From contig JAUICQ010000005.1 of NCBI GenBank assembly GCA_030427425.1, forward strand, positions 62,001-126,000: a stretch of DNA of 64,000 nucleotides, written 5' to 3'. Numbering within the stretch: the stretch's first letter is position 1; the number at the start of each line of letters is the position of its first letter. The notes beneath the pieces are model-generated. The model was not told the DNA's origin, did no database searches, and saw nothing but the letters and a program-made list of their open reading frames with translations. Source of the stretch: Fimbriimonadia bacterium (GTDB taxonomy: Bacteria; Armatimonadota; Fimbriimonadia; Fimbriimonadales; Fimbriimonadaceae). Positions 1 to 8,465 of this stretch are shown in pieces. The position numbers and the translations under genes were made by a program.

Positions 1-1325
1 GTACTTTTTTTGCATTCCCCACCTACATTTTCATTCTATTCACCGCTATTCTAATATTTGAAGGACTCTTAAAGCCCTCATCAATGGCTCCAGACATCGT
101 ACAAAAAACACAAGATGCTAACTGGAATATGTTATCACTATTTCTTGTTTTAAGAGCATTCTCTACAGGCTGCGCAGCTCTTACTGGAATAGAAGCCATC
201 GCAAATGGAGTTTCAGAGTTTAAAGAACCAAGAACCTCTAATGCCTCAAAAACTTTAATACTAATGGCTGTAATACTTATTGGAATGTTCTCTATGGTAA
301 GCTTCCTAGCTACAAAATTCCATATAGCACCCATGAGCTTAACCAATGACGGATATCAGACAGTGCTCTCCCTAATTGCAGAAGCTGTATTTGGAAAAAC
401 ATTCTTCTTCTATGCGTTGCAGATTGCAACCGTCGGTATACTCTTCTCTGCCGCAAACACAGCCTATTCCGACTTCCCCCGACTCTCTAGCATCATGGCA
501 AGGGATGGATATCTCCCAAGAGTTCTATCTAATATTGGGGACAGACTGGTTTTTCAGAACGGAATTATCTTGCTATCTAGTATTGCCACCTTAATTATCA
601 TTATATACAAAGGTAATACTTCAAGCATCGTTCCACTGTATGCTGTTGGAGTTTTTGTATCATATACACTGAGTCAGCTAGGAATGGTTGTTCGTTTCTG
701 GAACGCTCATAAACAGAATACTTTTCTTACCATTAATTTAATTGGAGGATGTGTCACCGGTGTTGTTGTAACAGTTACTATCATCACAAAATTCTCTGTT
801 GGAGTATGGGTAGTTCCTCTGTTTATAGCAGGCCTGATATATATGTTTACAAAAATCAGAACCCACTATATCTACCAGGAAAAGATACTAAAACTCACAG
901 AGGAGGATACAGTACCTGCGATTAAAAAGAACACAGTATTACTGCTAGTTCCAAAGATCAACAAGGGTCTGCTTAACGCCATTGCCTACTCTAAAGCTAC
1001 CACCAAAGACTGCAGGGCGATCCATGTTGTTCTGGATAATAACGATCTTGTACAATTAAAAAGTAGCTGGGGAAAATACGCTCAGAATATCCCACTCGTA
1101 ATCCTAGACTCCCCATATAGATCATTAATCGATCCGATTATCGAATATGTAGATCAGATACTTTTAGAAGATCCAGATATGATTGTAACAGTAATAGTGC
1201 CCCAGCCTGTGGTAAAGTATCCATGGCAGAATCTTTTACATAGCAATGCGGCGCTAAGACTAAAGGTGAGTCTGGCCTCAAGAAGAAATGTTGTTATTAC
1301 AAACGTTAGATATTTTATAGATTAA
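1..1325 (+). CDS. KimA-like APC-superfamily potassium/amino-acid transporter, 5' partial
   Basis: The open frame runs in from the window edge (first complete codon at base 3), so the N-terminal half is missing. The visible part has hydrophobic membrane segments and motifs strongly like Bacillus KimA (YdaO), the c-di-AMP-controlled K+ importer of the APC superfamily: LRAFSTGCAALTGIEAI, AANTAYSDFPRL and VPLYAVGVFVSYTLSQLGM. After the last membrane segment follows a soluble tail of about 150 residues with the KimA-type pattern (NTVLLLVPKINKG, DSPYRSLIDPI), the cytoplasmic domain that in KimA contacts c-di-AMP. Four bases separate it from the downstream STAS-USP gene, so the two are probably co-transcribed. 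Substrate (K+ versus amino acid) is inferred from the family resemblance only. Confidence 0.85.
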   Translation, partial: TFFAFPTYIFILFTAILIFEGLLKPSSMAPDIVQKTQDANWNMLSLFLVLRAFSTGCAALTGIEAIANGVSEFKEPRTSNASKTLILMAVILIGMFSMVSFLATKFHIAPMSLTNDGYQTVLSLIAEAVFGKTFFFYALQIATVGILFSAANTAYSDFPRLSSIMARDGYLPRVLSNIGDRLVFQNGIILLSSIATLIIIIYKGNTSSIVPLYAVGVFVSYTLSQLGMVVRFWNAHKQNTFLTINLIGGCVTGVVVTVTIITKFSVGVWVVPLFIAGLIYMFTKIRTHYIYQEKILKLTEEDTVPAIKKNTVLLLVPKINKGLLNAIAYSKATTKDCRAIHVVLDNNDLVQLKSSWGKYAQNIPLVILDSPYRSLIDPIIEYVDQILLEDPDMIVTVIVPQPVVKYPWQNLLHSNAALRLKVSLASRRNVVITNVRYFID

Positions 1326-1329
1326 AGTT

Positions 1330-2115
1330 ATGATAGTAGAATCGTACGAAGACGTTATAGCACTCTCAGGAGATTTAAAGAGCAATTTTTGGGAGACCAT
1401 ACACACTGCTATTTCACTCACACTAGTGAGGCATCCAGAAGGGGTGATTATCGATTGCTCTGAAATTACTGAATGCACCGAAGAAGGAGCGAATACATTT
1501 CTCGATGCTCTCGATTTCATTGAAGAGCAAGATGCGAGAGTTATTCTTGTAGACGTACCTCAGAATATCTATAACGTCCTGAAATCGCTCCCCGAAACCC
1601 GATCGCAACTGCCTATTTCACCAACCATCGAAGACGCAAGACAGTCGCTTAGGTTCCAGGTAGATCCAGAGTTAGATTCCGAAACCTTAAGCAAATTTGA
1701 AGTAATGCCAACCATCCTTGCATGCGTTAATGGGACCGATACAGATAAGGGAGTGATAAACATTGTTGTAGAATTAGCAGAAGCAACAGATGCAGCCATA
1801 TGTTGGCTCTTCCCGATTATTATCCCTAGAGAGCAACCACTCCAGGCCCCTATGAAAGATCTTGAAGAAGAAGCTGGTAACGTATTAGAAAATATCCATG
1901 CACAGATAAAAGATCATGATGTAGTAGATAAGTTTGTTATCGAACGTGCTAGAGACGTACCATCAGCCATCCTTCAAGCAATAGAAGAGTATAATGTTAA
2001 GAAGCTTGTAATAGGCCTAGACAAACATATCCTTTCAGAAAACACATGCAGTTTTATTCAATCGGTTATTAAGAGAGTAGATGCTCAGGTACTCTTCGTA
2101 AAATCGGAATCGTAA
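1330..2115 (+). CDS. STAS domain - universal stress protein fusion
   Basis: This 261-residue soluble protein has two parts. Residues 1-110 look like a STAS (anti-anti-sigma-like) domain with the beta strand VIIDCSEITECTEEGA followed by a helix; the usual phosphorylatable Ser position is in a CTEEGA context. Residues about 122-261 look like a UspA-type alpha/beta domain (PTILACVNGTDTDKGVINIV at the start, a late VKKLVIGLD strand and a final AQVLFVKSE strand). The gene starts 4 bases after the KimA-like transporter gene, suggesting translational coupling and a role as its cytosolic regulatory partner. STAS domains control SulP transporters and USP domains bind nucleotides, so a nucleotide-responsive regulator is a reasonable inference but is not shown. 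Confidence 0.7.
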   Translation: MIVESYEDVIALSGDLKSNFWETIHTAISLTLVRHPEGVIIDCSEITECTEEGANTFLDALDFIEEQDARVILVDVPQNIYNVLKSLPETRSQLPISPTIEDARQSLRFQVDPELDSETLSKFEVMPTILACVNGTDTDKGVINIVVELAEATDAAICWLFPIIIPREQPLQAPMKDLEEEAGNVLENIHAQIKDHDVVDKFVIERARDVPSAILQAIEEYNVKKLVIGLDKHILSENTCSFIQSVIKRVDAQVLFVKSES

Positions 2116-2127
2116 AATACTTCAGCA

Positions 2128-4170
2128 CTATCTAATTATCGAAAACAGATCTGCATCCTCCTCTAACCGCATAATATAGGAGTAAAACTGATAAGTAGAG
2201 GTCTCTTCTTGAGGAGTGCTTACAATTTTCTCTACGATTGAAATAAAATAATCAAACCTATTCTGACTTTTTAAAACATCAATGTTCTGATGAATAAACG
2301 ATAGCAGCCGATCTACCATACTGTTCAATCCAGCAAATTTATAGGCTAAGAGAAGATGATTCATCGCTTCCAGGCCATACGGATTGATATCGTGGGCGCA
2401 CTTCGCGTTTACATAAACAATCTCTGGGACAAATATATAGTGAGTAGCGCGGATACTTAAATCTATATACGCCTGATATAACAACTCATTCTTACTGTTA
2501 GCACTCCTTATCTCCGGATAGTAACGTAAAATACCACTTCTATATCTTAAGTATTTCAACATGCTCACTACATTTGCCGTAGAATGAGCCCTCTTCTCTT
2601 GAGACGATTCTAACACCCCTGTTGACGATCCCTTTTCGTGATGCCTATAAAGCACGCAAGGAGCATCGGAATATTTATACGGGGAATAACCAGCAACTGA
2701 ATTCCAGAAGAAAAGATCGGCAGAAAAGGGGGTCTGGAATCCTCCTAATTCATGCACCGTACTGCTCTTTAGCATTACCGAAGGCTGATTAATGAATGTC
2801 CCTGAAATAAGAGTCCGAGGCATCTCTTCAGTAGGAAAATCTTTTCTAAATTCTTCAGGCAACCCGATTGAAGACCCGCAGACCGCACCAGCATCTCTAA
2901 TGTTCTTCGCATTACCATAACATATCTCCACATCGGGGTATGTTTCAAAAATTTTCAATCCGTCCAGAACACGATTAGGATAGAGTATATCATCTCCCCC
3001 TATATGGATAACATACTTAGCATTCACACGGGACATGCATTTCTCAGCTAAAAGATCGAATGCATCCAAGCCCCCACCCATGTTATTCTGATATTCATAT
3101 GATAATCGTTTATCCTGGAGATATTTTGCTACAATTGCTGCAGTACCATCGGTGGAGCCATCATCTAAAATATACAGTTCAATATTTTTATAACTCTGAC
3201 CCAGTACCGAGATTATCATCTGCTCTAAATATTTTTCACCATTGTATACATGGCAGATTACCGTTACCTTATCTTCATTGTATTTAAAGTCTGGGTATCT
3301 CACATTATCAACCGTAAATAATGGTATATATTTTTTGATTTTCTCTTCTACGTCAATAAAAAAATGCTCATTGGATACATCGCCAAATCTAGATTCCGAT
3401 TCCTCAATCCACTTTCTGCGTTCAGGTTCATTATTTAGATAAAATTCTATCTTTTCTATTAAATTCTCTCCGTATCCATCTAACTGAAATGCTTTCAGAG
3501 CACCTAATTCCAACGATTGTTTACTTGAAGAGTGATTAAAATTCAATAGGATCTTACTTTTCGCTACAGTCTTTACATACTCTCTATGTGGTAAGTACCC
3601 CTGAGCCAAATCCCTCAACTGGCTATACCTTTCCCAACCAGATCCCCACAGATTCAGATTAAATCCGGACTGTTTAATCTCCATCAACACTCTAGCTTTT
3701 TCAGGCGTCTGACTCCCTACATAGGTTATGTCATACTTCTTCTCTAAATTCTGATATGGATAATGAGGCGTAAAAAGTGCAATCGGGATATCTTTATTTA
3801 GTTGCCAATGTTCATCAAAATATTGAGGTACGTTGGATATATTGTCACCTACGTTTAATCCAAAAATCGGAACCTTGCTACCACGATTTTCGTCTATGTA
3901 CTGAGCGATTGCAGTGTTAGGAGTATTATTATATATCTCAAAAATCAGTTCGATTTTTTCTTTTTGAATAATCTTAGCTAGGTCATCAGGATTTATTTCT
4001 TGCGTAAGATTTAACTCTAGGAAATCCTGTACAATCGGAAGATCGTAATTACATTTTAATCGATACGGATATCCACATAAATTAAAAAGCGGCTTTACGT
4101 AGTTGTAATATATAAAAGAAGTATGATAAGTTGGTATATCATACCCGTTACTGATTAATAGCCACTCCAT
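2128..4170 (-). CDS. Two-domain glycosyltransferase: CgeB-like N-terminus plus GT2 C-terminus
   Basis: The protein has 680 residues. The N-terminal half (to about 290) resembles CgeB/YkvP-type GT-B glycosyltransferases: ITYVGSQTPEKARVLMEI, LWGSGWERYSQLR, then KILLNFNHSSSKQSLELG and the closing GDVSNEHFFIDVEEKI. From about residue 300 a family-2 GT-A domain begins (VICHVYNGEKYLEQMI, then VLGQSYKNIELYILDDGSTD), with a metal-binding GGDD motif and a later YRHHEKGSSTG segment. The last 130 residues are helical. A paralogue with the same architecture lies at 44295-46277, sharing the N-terminal LLISNGYD and the SVLGQSYKN motif. Presence near flagellar genes makes flagellin or surface-glycan modification possible, but no acceptor is identified. 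No signal peptide is seen. Confidence 0.8.
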   Translation of the reverse strand: MEWLLISNGYDIPTYHTSFIYYNYVKPLFNLCGYPYRLKCNYDLPIVQDFLELNLTQEINPDDLAKIIQKEKIELIFEIYNNTPNTAIAQYIDENRGSKVPIFGLNVGDNISNVPQYFDEHWQLNKDIPIALFTPHYPYQNLEKKYDITYVGSQTPEKARVLMEIKQSGFNLNLWGSGWERYSQLRDLAQGYLPHREYVKTVAKSKILLNFNHSSSKQSLELGALKAFQLDGYGENLIEKIEFYLNNEPERRKWIEESESRFGDVSNEHFFIDVEEKIKKYIPLFTVDNVRYPDFKYNEDKVTVICHVYNGEKYLEQMIISVLGQSYKNIELYILDDGSTDGTAAIVAKYLQDKRLSYEYQNNMGGGLDAFDLLAEKCMSRVNAKYVIHIGGDDILYPNRVLDGLKIFETYPDVEICYGNAKNIRDAGAVCGSSIGLPEEFRKDFPTEEMPRTLISGTFINQPSVMLKSSTVHELGGFQTPFSADLFFWNSVAGYSPYKYSDAPCVLYRHHEKGSSTGVLESSQEKRAHSTANVVSMLKYLRYRSGILRYYPEIRSANSKNELLYQAYIDLSIRATHYIFVPEIVYVNAKCAHDINPYGLEAMNHLLLAYKFAGLNSMVDRLLSFIHQNIDVLKSQNRFDYFISIVEKIVSTPQEETSTYQFYSYIMRLEEDADLFSIIR

Positions 4171-4249
4171 AGTCCCTAGTAATATTATTGGCTATTTGAG
4201 TAGAAATCAGAACGTAAATCTATTTAGTGGTTTTCAAGTATTAGTTTTT

Positions 4250-4300
4250 TAAATAGATCGGCTAGATCCCGTTCCAGGATGACGATCTAGCGGAGAGGCG
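4250..4300. repeat. Short palindromic repeat (GATCCCGTTCCAGGATGAC type)
   Basis: The core GATCCCGTTCCAGGATGAC lies between inverted arms CTAGATC (4262-4268) and GATCTAG (4284-4290). The same core recurs at about 19329 and, diverged, at 27068, 27204, 32340 and 34180. It lies in the spacer between two minus-strand genes. Confidence 0.7.
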
Positions 4301-4358
4301 AGTCGATGGTATTGGCCCCACATTTAACAGGGAGACAGCCCACACATACAGGTCCAGA

Positions 4359-4685
4359 CTAAGCCTTAACTAAGTCGGCCGATCTCACTAAAAGCACATA
4401 GTGAGCATTAAAATTCTTCTCTTCCGGACTAAGCTTGCCCTTCTGTTCTTCACTAATAGATTTCAAAAATTTATTGCGCATCCTATCCTGACTCTTAGTA
4501 TGCACATCTTTTACAACGCCATCTAGGCAAGGCACATCAATCTTCACGGCGATCTCATTTTCACTATAAACATTCTGAACTGTACCTACTAGCCCAGCCA
4601 TATGCTGATAGTACATTCTATTCTTTCTATCATCAGCTGTAACGTCTCGCTGTATTACACTTACCTTGTCGCCTTCTTTATACAT
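4359..4685 (-). CDS. Small conserved-looking protein of unknown function (KOW/SH3-like start)
   Basis: This 108-residue protein starts MYKEGDKVSVIQRDVT and continues with HMAGLVGTVQNVYSENEIAVKID, an alternation of short strands and turns that resembles a KOW/SH3-like beta-barrel. It is followed by a charged helical stretch (QDRMRNKFLKSISEEQKGKL) and a final HYVLLVRSADLV strand. There is no signal peptide or Cys. It lies alone between the glycosyltransferase and the lipoprotein array. Function is not recognised; nucleic-acid or ribosome binding would be a guess from the fold-like pattern. Confidence 0.6.
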   Translation of the reverse strand: MYKEGDKVSVIQRDVTADDRKNRMYYQHMAGLVGTVQNVYSENEIAVKIDVPCLDGVVKDVHTKSQDRMRNKFLKSISEEQKGKLSPEEKNFNAHYVLLVRSADLVKA

Positions 4686-4780
4686 CTTAATTACAGTTTA
4701 CCTTTATTGTTAGAGCAGAATATTTAGTAGTTACTGAAATATGAATATTTCAGTAACTACTCTTTAATCAACTATATAGG

Positions 4781-5440
4781 CTAATAACCGAAAATGCCTA
4801 GAAATTGATCAACTTTAGAGCTAACCGTCTCTTTTATTTCTTCTTCGCCAGGCGCGTTCTTGATAGCGTCTGCAGCTTCTTTTATCCCTTTGTACACTAA
4901 CCGAACATTTTTATAATTATATATCTTTTCAGCGTCACTATACCTGTTTTTAAAATTCTCTTTATCAAGTATGATAGGCAGATCACGTTTCACACCATTG
5001 ATCCAATAATCGTCCTTGACTTTAACCATTTCTTTATTAAGCAACCAGCCCATTTCTCCATTAATTCCGTTAAGGTAATAATATACATCCACCCTAATAT
5101 CAATATATTGCAAATCCATATTTTCCAAGATATAATACAATATCAGTCCTCGATCACTAGGCGCTACCGTTTTATCATGTAGATCCTGAATGTATCTCAT
5201 AAGCTCTTCCGTATTCCTCTCCTTAACTAGTCGTGATACTTTGTCGAAATCTATATTGTCCTTCGTCCTACGATATTCCCAAGCAAGATCTGAAAAATCT
5301 TCAGCCGTGTAGCTAGTCCCTGCTAGCGATACCGTATTTGCAGCAGACCCACTATCTACTCCACTTCCACTTGCTCCACAACCAGATACAATACCCAGAA
5401 CCATGAAACAGATTACATCTTTAACTGAAAATTTCATCAT
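4781..5440 (-). CDS. Variable lipoprotein, array member 1 (type A leader)
   Basis: The start was placed at the ATGATG at 5440, because all array members begin with M(M)KFS/MKRFS; an open frame extends 20 codons upstream only through the conserved leader. A signal peptide ends in the lipobox IVSGC (Cys21), followed by GASGSGVDSGSAANTVS. The linker is short here and lacks the long ADADKT repeats. The C-terminal domain has VDVYYYLNGINGEMGWL, KEM and a late YNYKNVRLVYKG strand, the shared array domain, but the tail is longer (to FLGIFGY) than in the paralogues. It is the last gene of five head-to-tail units. The domain matches no family I recognise; the surface location is inferred from the lipobox. 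Confidence 0.75.
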   Translation of the reverse strand: MMKFSVKDVICFMVLGIVSGCGASGSGVDSGSAANTVSLAGTSYTAEDFSDLAWEYRRTKDNIDFDKVSRLVKERNTEELMRYIQDLHDKTVAPSDRGLILYYILENMDLQYIDIRVDVYYYLNGINGEMGWLLNKEMVKVKDDYWINGVKRDLPIILDKENFKNRYSDAEKIYNYKNVRLVYKGIKEAADAIKNAPGEEEIKETVSSKVDQFLGIFGY

Positions 5441-5526
5441 AATATTACTATTATCGTAAATAAGAAGAAATAACTTACTGAAAATAAGGCCAGGTTCCAC
5501 AAAATTCCTTGCTGATAAAAAGAAAA

Positions 5527-5560
5527 TAGTCCTGAACCTCTTGGTAGAGGTTCAGGACTA
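5527..5560 (-). terminator. Array hairpin terminator 1
   Basis: A 15-bp perfect stem (5527-5541 with 5546-5560) with a 4-base TGGT loop. On the minus strand it is followed by ATTTTCTTTTT. It lies after the stop of the gene at 5583-6197 and is the first of four near-identical hairpins in the array. Confidence 0.85.
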
Positions 5561-5582
5561 ACATATATACTTATTACGTATT

Positions 5583-6197
5583 CTATTTTTTAACAACTGT
5601 TACGTTCTTAAAGTTATAAGTAGTGTCGCCACTCTTATTATAATATTCTTTAAAGTCGTCTGATGAATACCAAATATCACTGCTCTGCCTTACACCTTTT
5701 ACGTAAAACTCACCCGTCTTGAAGTACATTTCTTTACCTGTCCACCATTTCCCGTCATAATATATATCCACAAGAAATTTCATGTATTTAGGAAAAGCAG
5801 TTTGTTCACTTAAGTACTTCATCCTACTATGCAAATCAGAACCACTTTCGGCTTTTTCCAAGTGCTCAGTAAGACTTTCATACTTCCGCCAAGTGATCCA
5901 GCCACTGATAGTTCTCGCACTAGTATCTACGTTTATTACTTGCCTAGTCCAACCTCTAGTACCTACACCACTCGCATCAGCATCAGCCGATTCCGTATTA
6001 TCAGCATCAGCAACGGATCCCGATACCGTTTTATCAGCATCAGCAGCGGACCCACTATCTACCACATTCGCATCCGCACCAGCCGATACCGTTTTTGCGG
6101 CAGACCCACTATCTGCTCCACTACCACTAGCTCCGCAACCAGATACGAGAGCCATAACTATCACACATTCTATATTTCTTAATGAAAACCTCTTCAT
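5583..6197 (-). CDS. Variable lipoprotein, array member 2 (type B leader, poly-T upstream)
   Basis: This 204-residue protein begins MKRFSLRNIECVIVMALVSGC (lipobox ALVSGC, Cys21). A low-complexity Ala/Asp/Ser/Val linker follows, built from repeated ADADKT/SGSAADAD units (residues about 25-85). The C-terminal domain contains DLHSRMKYLSEQTAF, then VDIYYDGKWWTGKEMYFKTG, GVRQSSDI and the closing YNFKNVTVV. That C-terminal domain is closest to member 3, although the signal peptide is closest to member 4, so the gene is a mosaic. A run of 12 A (12 T on the coding strand) lies 18 bases upstream of the start. Surface-exposed lipoprotein by inference; no known domain. Confidence 0.75.
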   Translation of the reverse strand: MKRFSLRNIECVIVMALVSGCGASGSGADSGSAAKTVSAGADANVVDSGSAADADKTVSGSVADADNTESADADASGVGTRGWTRQVINVDTSARTISGWITWRKYESLTEHLEKAESGSDLHSRMKYLSEQTAFPKYMKFLVDIYYDGKWWTGKEMYFKTGEFYVKGVRQSSDIWYSSDDFKEYYNKSGDTTYNFKNVTVVKK

Positions 6198-6214
6198 AAT
6201 ATTACTATTATCGT

Positions 6215-6226
6215 AAAAAAAAAAAA
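6215..6226 (-). repeat. Poly-T tract (12) upstream of array member 2
   Basis: There are twelve consecutive A on the given strand (T on the coding strand), ending 17 bases before the ATG at 6197. Between the tract and the ATG lies ACGATAATAGTAATATT, which could supply a -10-like TACGAT or GATAAT. Type A members have a mixed AAATAAGAAGAAA sequence at this place instead. Confidence 0.8.
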
Positions 6227-6286
6227 ACTAAGTTACTGCAAATAAGGCCAGGTTCCACGATATTCCTTGCTGCTAAAAAACACAAA

Positions 6287-6320
6287 TAGTCCTGAACCTC
6301 TACCTAGAGGTTCAGGACTA
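6287..6320 (-). terminator. Array hairpin terminator 2
   Basis: A 15-bp stem, 6287-6301 with 6306-6320, and an ACCT loop. It follows array member 3 on the minus strand, and TTTGTGTTTTTT comes after it on that strand. The stem is the same sequence as terminator 1. Confidence 0.85.
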
Positions 6321-6342
6321 ACAGATACACTTGTTACGTATT

Positions 6343-6924
6343 CTATTTAAGTACTACTCGTGCATTCTCAAACTTAAATTCTCTATCTTCACCAGTATTA
6401 TAATAGTCCATAAAGTCTTCAGATGAATATCGTATGTCACTACTCTGCCTTACACCTTTTACGTAAAACTTACCCGTCTTGAAGTACATCTCTTTACCAG
6501 TCCACCATTTCCCGTCAAAATATACATCCACAACTAATTTCATCAATTTAGAAAAATTAGAATTCTCACTTAATGCCTTCGCCCTATCATACAACTTATA
6601 ACCAGTTTTAACCTCTGAAATATAATCTTCAATATCTGAATATCGCTTCATACGGAACCAGATACCGATACTAGTTGCATCAGAATATTCCCAACCTCTA
6701 GTACCTACACCACTCGCATCAGCCGATTCCGTTTTATCAGCATCAGCAGCGGACCCACTATCTACCATACTCGCATCCGCATCAGCCGATACCGCTTTAT
6801 CAACACCAGCCGATACCGTATTTGCGGCAGACCCACTATCTACTCCACTACCACTCGCTCCACAACCAGATACAATACCCAGAACCATGAAACAGATTAC
6901 ATCTTTAACTGAAAATTTCATCAT
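6343..6924 (-). CDS. Variable lipoprotein, array member 3 (type A leader)
   Basis: This 193-residue protein starts MMKFSVKDVICFMVLGIVSGC, identical to member 1 through GASGSGVDSGSAANTVS, then carries an Ala/Asp/Ser repeat linker (ADADASMVDSGSAADADKT). The C-terminal domain (VDVYFDGKWWTGKEMYFKTG, GVRQSSDIRYSSEDF, final NARVVLK) closely matches member 2. Signal peptide and C-terminus therefore point to different closest relatives. It is an autonomous unit with its own leader and terminator. No enzyme motif is visible. Confidence 0.75.
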   Translation of the reverse strand: MMKFSVKDVICFMVLGIVSGCGASGSGVDSGSAANTVSAGVDKAVSADADASMVDSGSAADADKTESADASGVGTRGWEYSDATSIGIWFRMKRYSDIEDYISEVKTGYKLYDRAKALSENSNFSKLMKLVVDVYFDGKWWTGKEMYFKTGKFYVKGVRQSSDIRYSSEDFMDYYNTGEDREFKFENARVVLK

Positions 6925-7012
6925 AATATTACTATTATCGTAAATAAGAAGAAATAACTTACTGAAAATAAGGCCAGGTTACACGATATTCCTTGCTGCT
7001 AAAAAACACAAA

Positions 7013-7046
7013 TAGTCCTGAACCTCTACCTAGAGGTTCAGGACTA
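7013..7046 (-). terminator. Array hairpin terminator 3
   Basis: A 15-bp stem, 7013-7027 with 7032-7046, and an ACCT loop. It follows array member 4 on the minus strand and is identical in stem sequence to terminators 1 and 2. Confidence 0.85.
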
Positions 7047-7068
7047 ACAGATACACTTATTACGTATT

Positions 7069-8376
7069 CTATTTAAGCACTACTTTTACGTTATTAAAGT
7101 TATACATTTCATCTTTGTCATTATTAGGATGTTTACTAAAATCATTTAAAGAATACCAGATAGGCTTATCACTACCATTACTATACTTTCTTGCACCTTT
7201 TATTTTAAATACACTTTCGTAATTATCATAAAGCATTTCTTTGCCAGGCAACCAGTCCATTTCACCATTCATGCCATTCTTGTAGTAATATACATCTACA
7301 TTAAAGGCCATCTTTCCAGCAAAATTAGTATCCAAACTTAAGTCCATCATCTTTTCATGCAACTTAGCACCGTCCTTATATTCGTTAATATAAGTAGTAA
7401 GCTGTTCAGTGTTCTTCTCTGAAATTAAAGTTCTTATTTCTTCTGGGATTGATTTTGCACCTGCAAAATCATTGGTATCACCATCTAATCCCATACCTGG
7501 AACAGGTTCAGCATCACCAGGTTCGGCAGTGTCAGCATTTGCTACTTCTTCAGTATTGTTAGGACCAGCTGCTACTTCTTCAGTTTTGGTAGAACCAATT
7601 ACTACTTCTTTAGGTTTGTTAGGTTCAGCAGTTGCTACTTCTTCAGTTTCGGCAGCATCAGCAGCATTTGTTACTTCTTCAGGACTAACAACATTGCCTT
7701 TTTCAATCTCAGTGCTAATTACATTATCTTTTCTAACATTTCCACCTACTGCTTGTACATTCTTAAAACTACATAATTTATCACCAACATCATAATAATT
7801 CGCAGTATCTTTTTTCTTATACTCTATTATTCTATTACTGCCATCACCGTTTTTGTTTGGAACTATCATATAAAGATTAGGTTTTTTATTATAATCAAGA
7901 AATTTTATGTTCTTCAACCACCCCTTTTCACCATCTTTACCATTAAGATAATAATATACATCCACAGTGCAATGTATCTTTTTCTCATACTTGTTCTCTC
8001 TCAGTACTTCACTCAATCTATGCTCTAAATCACTACCACTTGTAGCATTTTTAAAGTAATTAGTAATATTATCATACTGATCAAACAATAACCAATTAAG
8101 GATCTGCTGCCAACTGTAACTGAATTTTGTACCGACATTAGTACCACCTGATGACCCCGCATCAGCCGATACCGTTTTATCAGCATCAGCAACGGATCCA
8201 CTATCGACCACATTCGCATCCGCACCAGCCACCGATCCCGATACCGCTTTATCAGCACCAGCCGATACCGTTTTTGCGGCAGACCCACTATCTGCTCCAC
8301 TACCACTAGCTCCGCAACCAGATACGAGAGCCATAACTATCACATATTCTATATTTCTTAATGAAAACCTCTTCAT
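7069..8376 (-). CDS. Variable lipoprotein, array member 4, two domain copies (type B leader)
   Basis: At 435 residues it is twice the size of its neighbours. It starts MKRFSLRNIEYVIVMALVSGC, with a lipobox at Cys21 and an Ala/Asp repeat linker. A first copy of the array domain follows (about 105-210: VDVYYYLNGKDGEKGWLKN, LCSFKNVQAV). Next comes a second linker of about 85 residues with imperfect EEVATAEPNKPKEVV / TEEVAAGPNNTEEVA repeats. A second domain copy (about 305-435: VDVYYYKNGMNGEMDWLPG, KIKGARKYSNGSDKPI, final NNVKVVLK) ends the protein. The second copy is closest to member 5, which suggests fusion of two units. A run of 13 A lies 18 bases upstream of the start. Confidence 0.75.
   Translation of the reverse strand: MKRFSLRNIEYVIVMALVSGCGASGSGADSGSAAKTVSAGADKAVSGSVAGADANVVDSGSVADADKTVSADAGSSGGTNVGTKFSYSWQQILNWLLFDQYDNITNYFKNATSGSDLEHRLSEVLRENKYEKKIHCTVDVYYYLNGKDGEKGWLKNIKFLDYNKKPNLYMIVPNKNGDGSNRIIEYKKKDTANYYDVGDKLCSFKNVQAVGGNVRKDNVISTEIEKGNVVSPEEVTNAADAAETEEVATAEPNKPKEVVIGSTKTEEVAAGPNNTEEVANADTAEPGDAEPVPGMGLDGDTNDFAGAKSIPEEIRTLISEKNTEQLTTYINEYKDGAKLHEKMMDLSLDTNFAGKMAFNVDVYYYKNGMNGEMDWLPGKEMLYDNYESVFKIKGARKYSNGSDKPIWYSLNDFSKHPNNDKDEMYNFNNVKVVLK
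7500..7690 (-). repeat. Imperfect coding tandem repeat in the linker of array member 4
   Basis: Repeated units of the type GCTACTTCTTCAGTnTTG (plus-strand reading) encode EEVA/TEEVAAGPN-like blocks between the two domain copies. Such repeats can expand or contract by slippage or recombination. Confidence 0.6.
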
Positions 8377-8393
8377 AATATTACTATTATCGT

Positions 8394-8406
8394 AAAAAAA
8401 AAAAAA
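8394..8406 (-). repeat. Poly-T tract (13) upstream of array member 4
   Basis: There are thirteen consecutive A on the given strand, 17 bases before the ATG at 8376. The context is identical to the 12-base tract of member 2, so the two copies already differ by one base in length. Confidence 0.8.
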
Positions 8407-8465
8407 CTAAGTTACTGCAAATAAGGCCAGGTTCCACGATATTCCTTGCTGCTAAAAAACACAAA

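Noticed and set aside
5441-5500. N-terminal extension of array lipoprotein 1 through the leader
   Set aside because: The extension is just the conserved non-coding leader; paralogues and the lipobox support the ATGATG start at 5440.
5782-6216. 144-residue plus-strand frame with Ala/Ser repeats
   Set aside because: Shadow of the repeat linker of the lipoprotein on the other strand.
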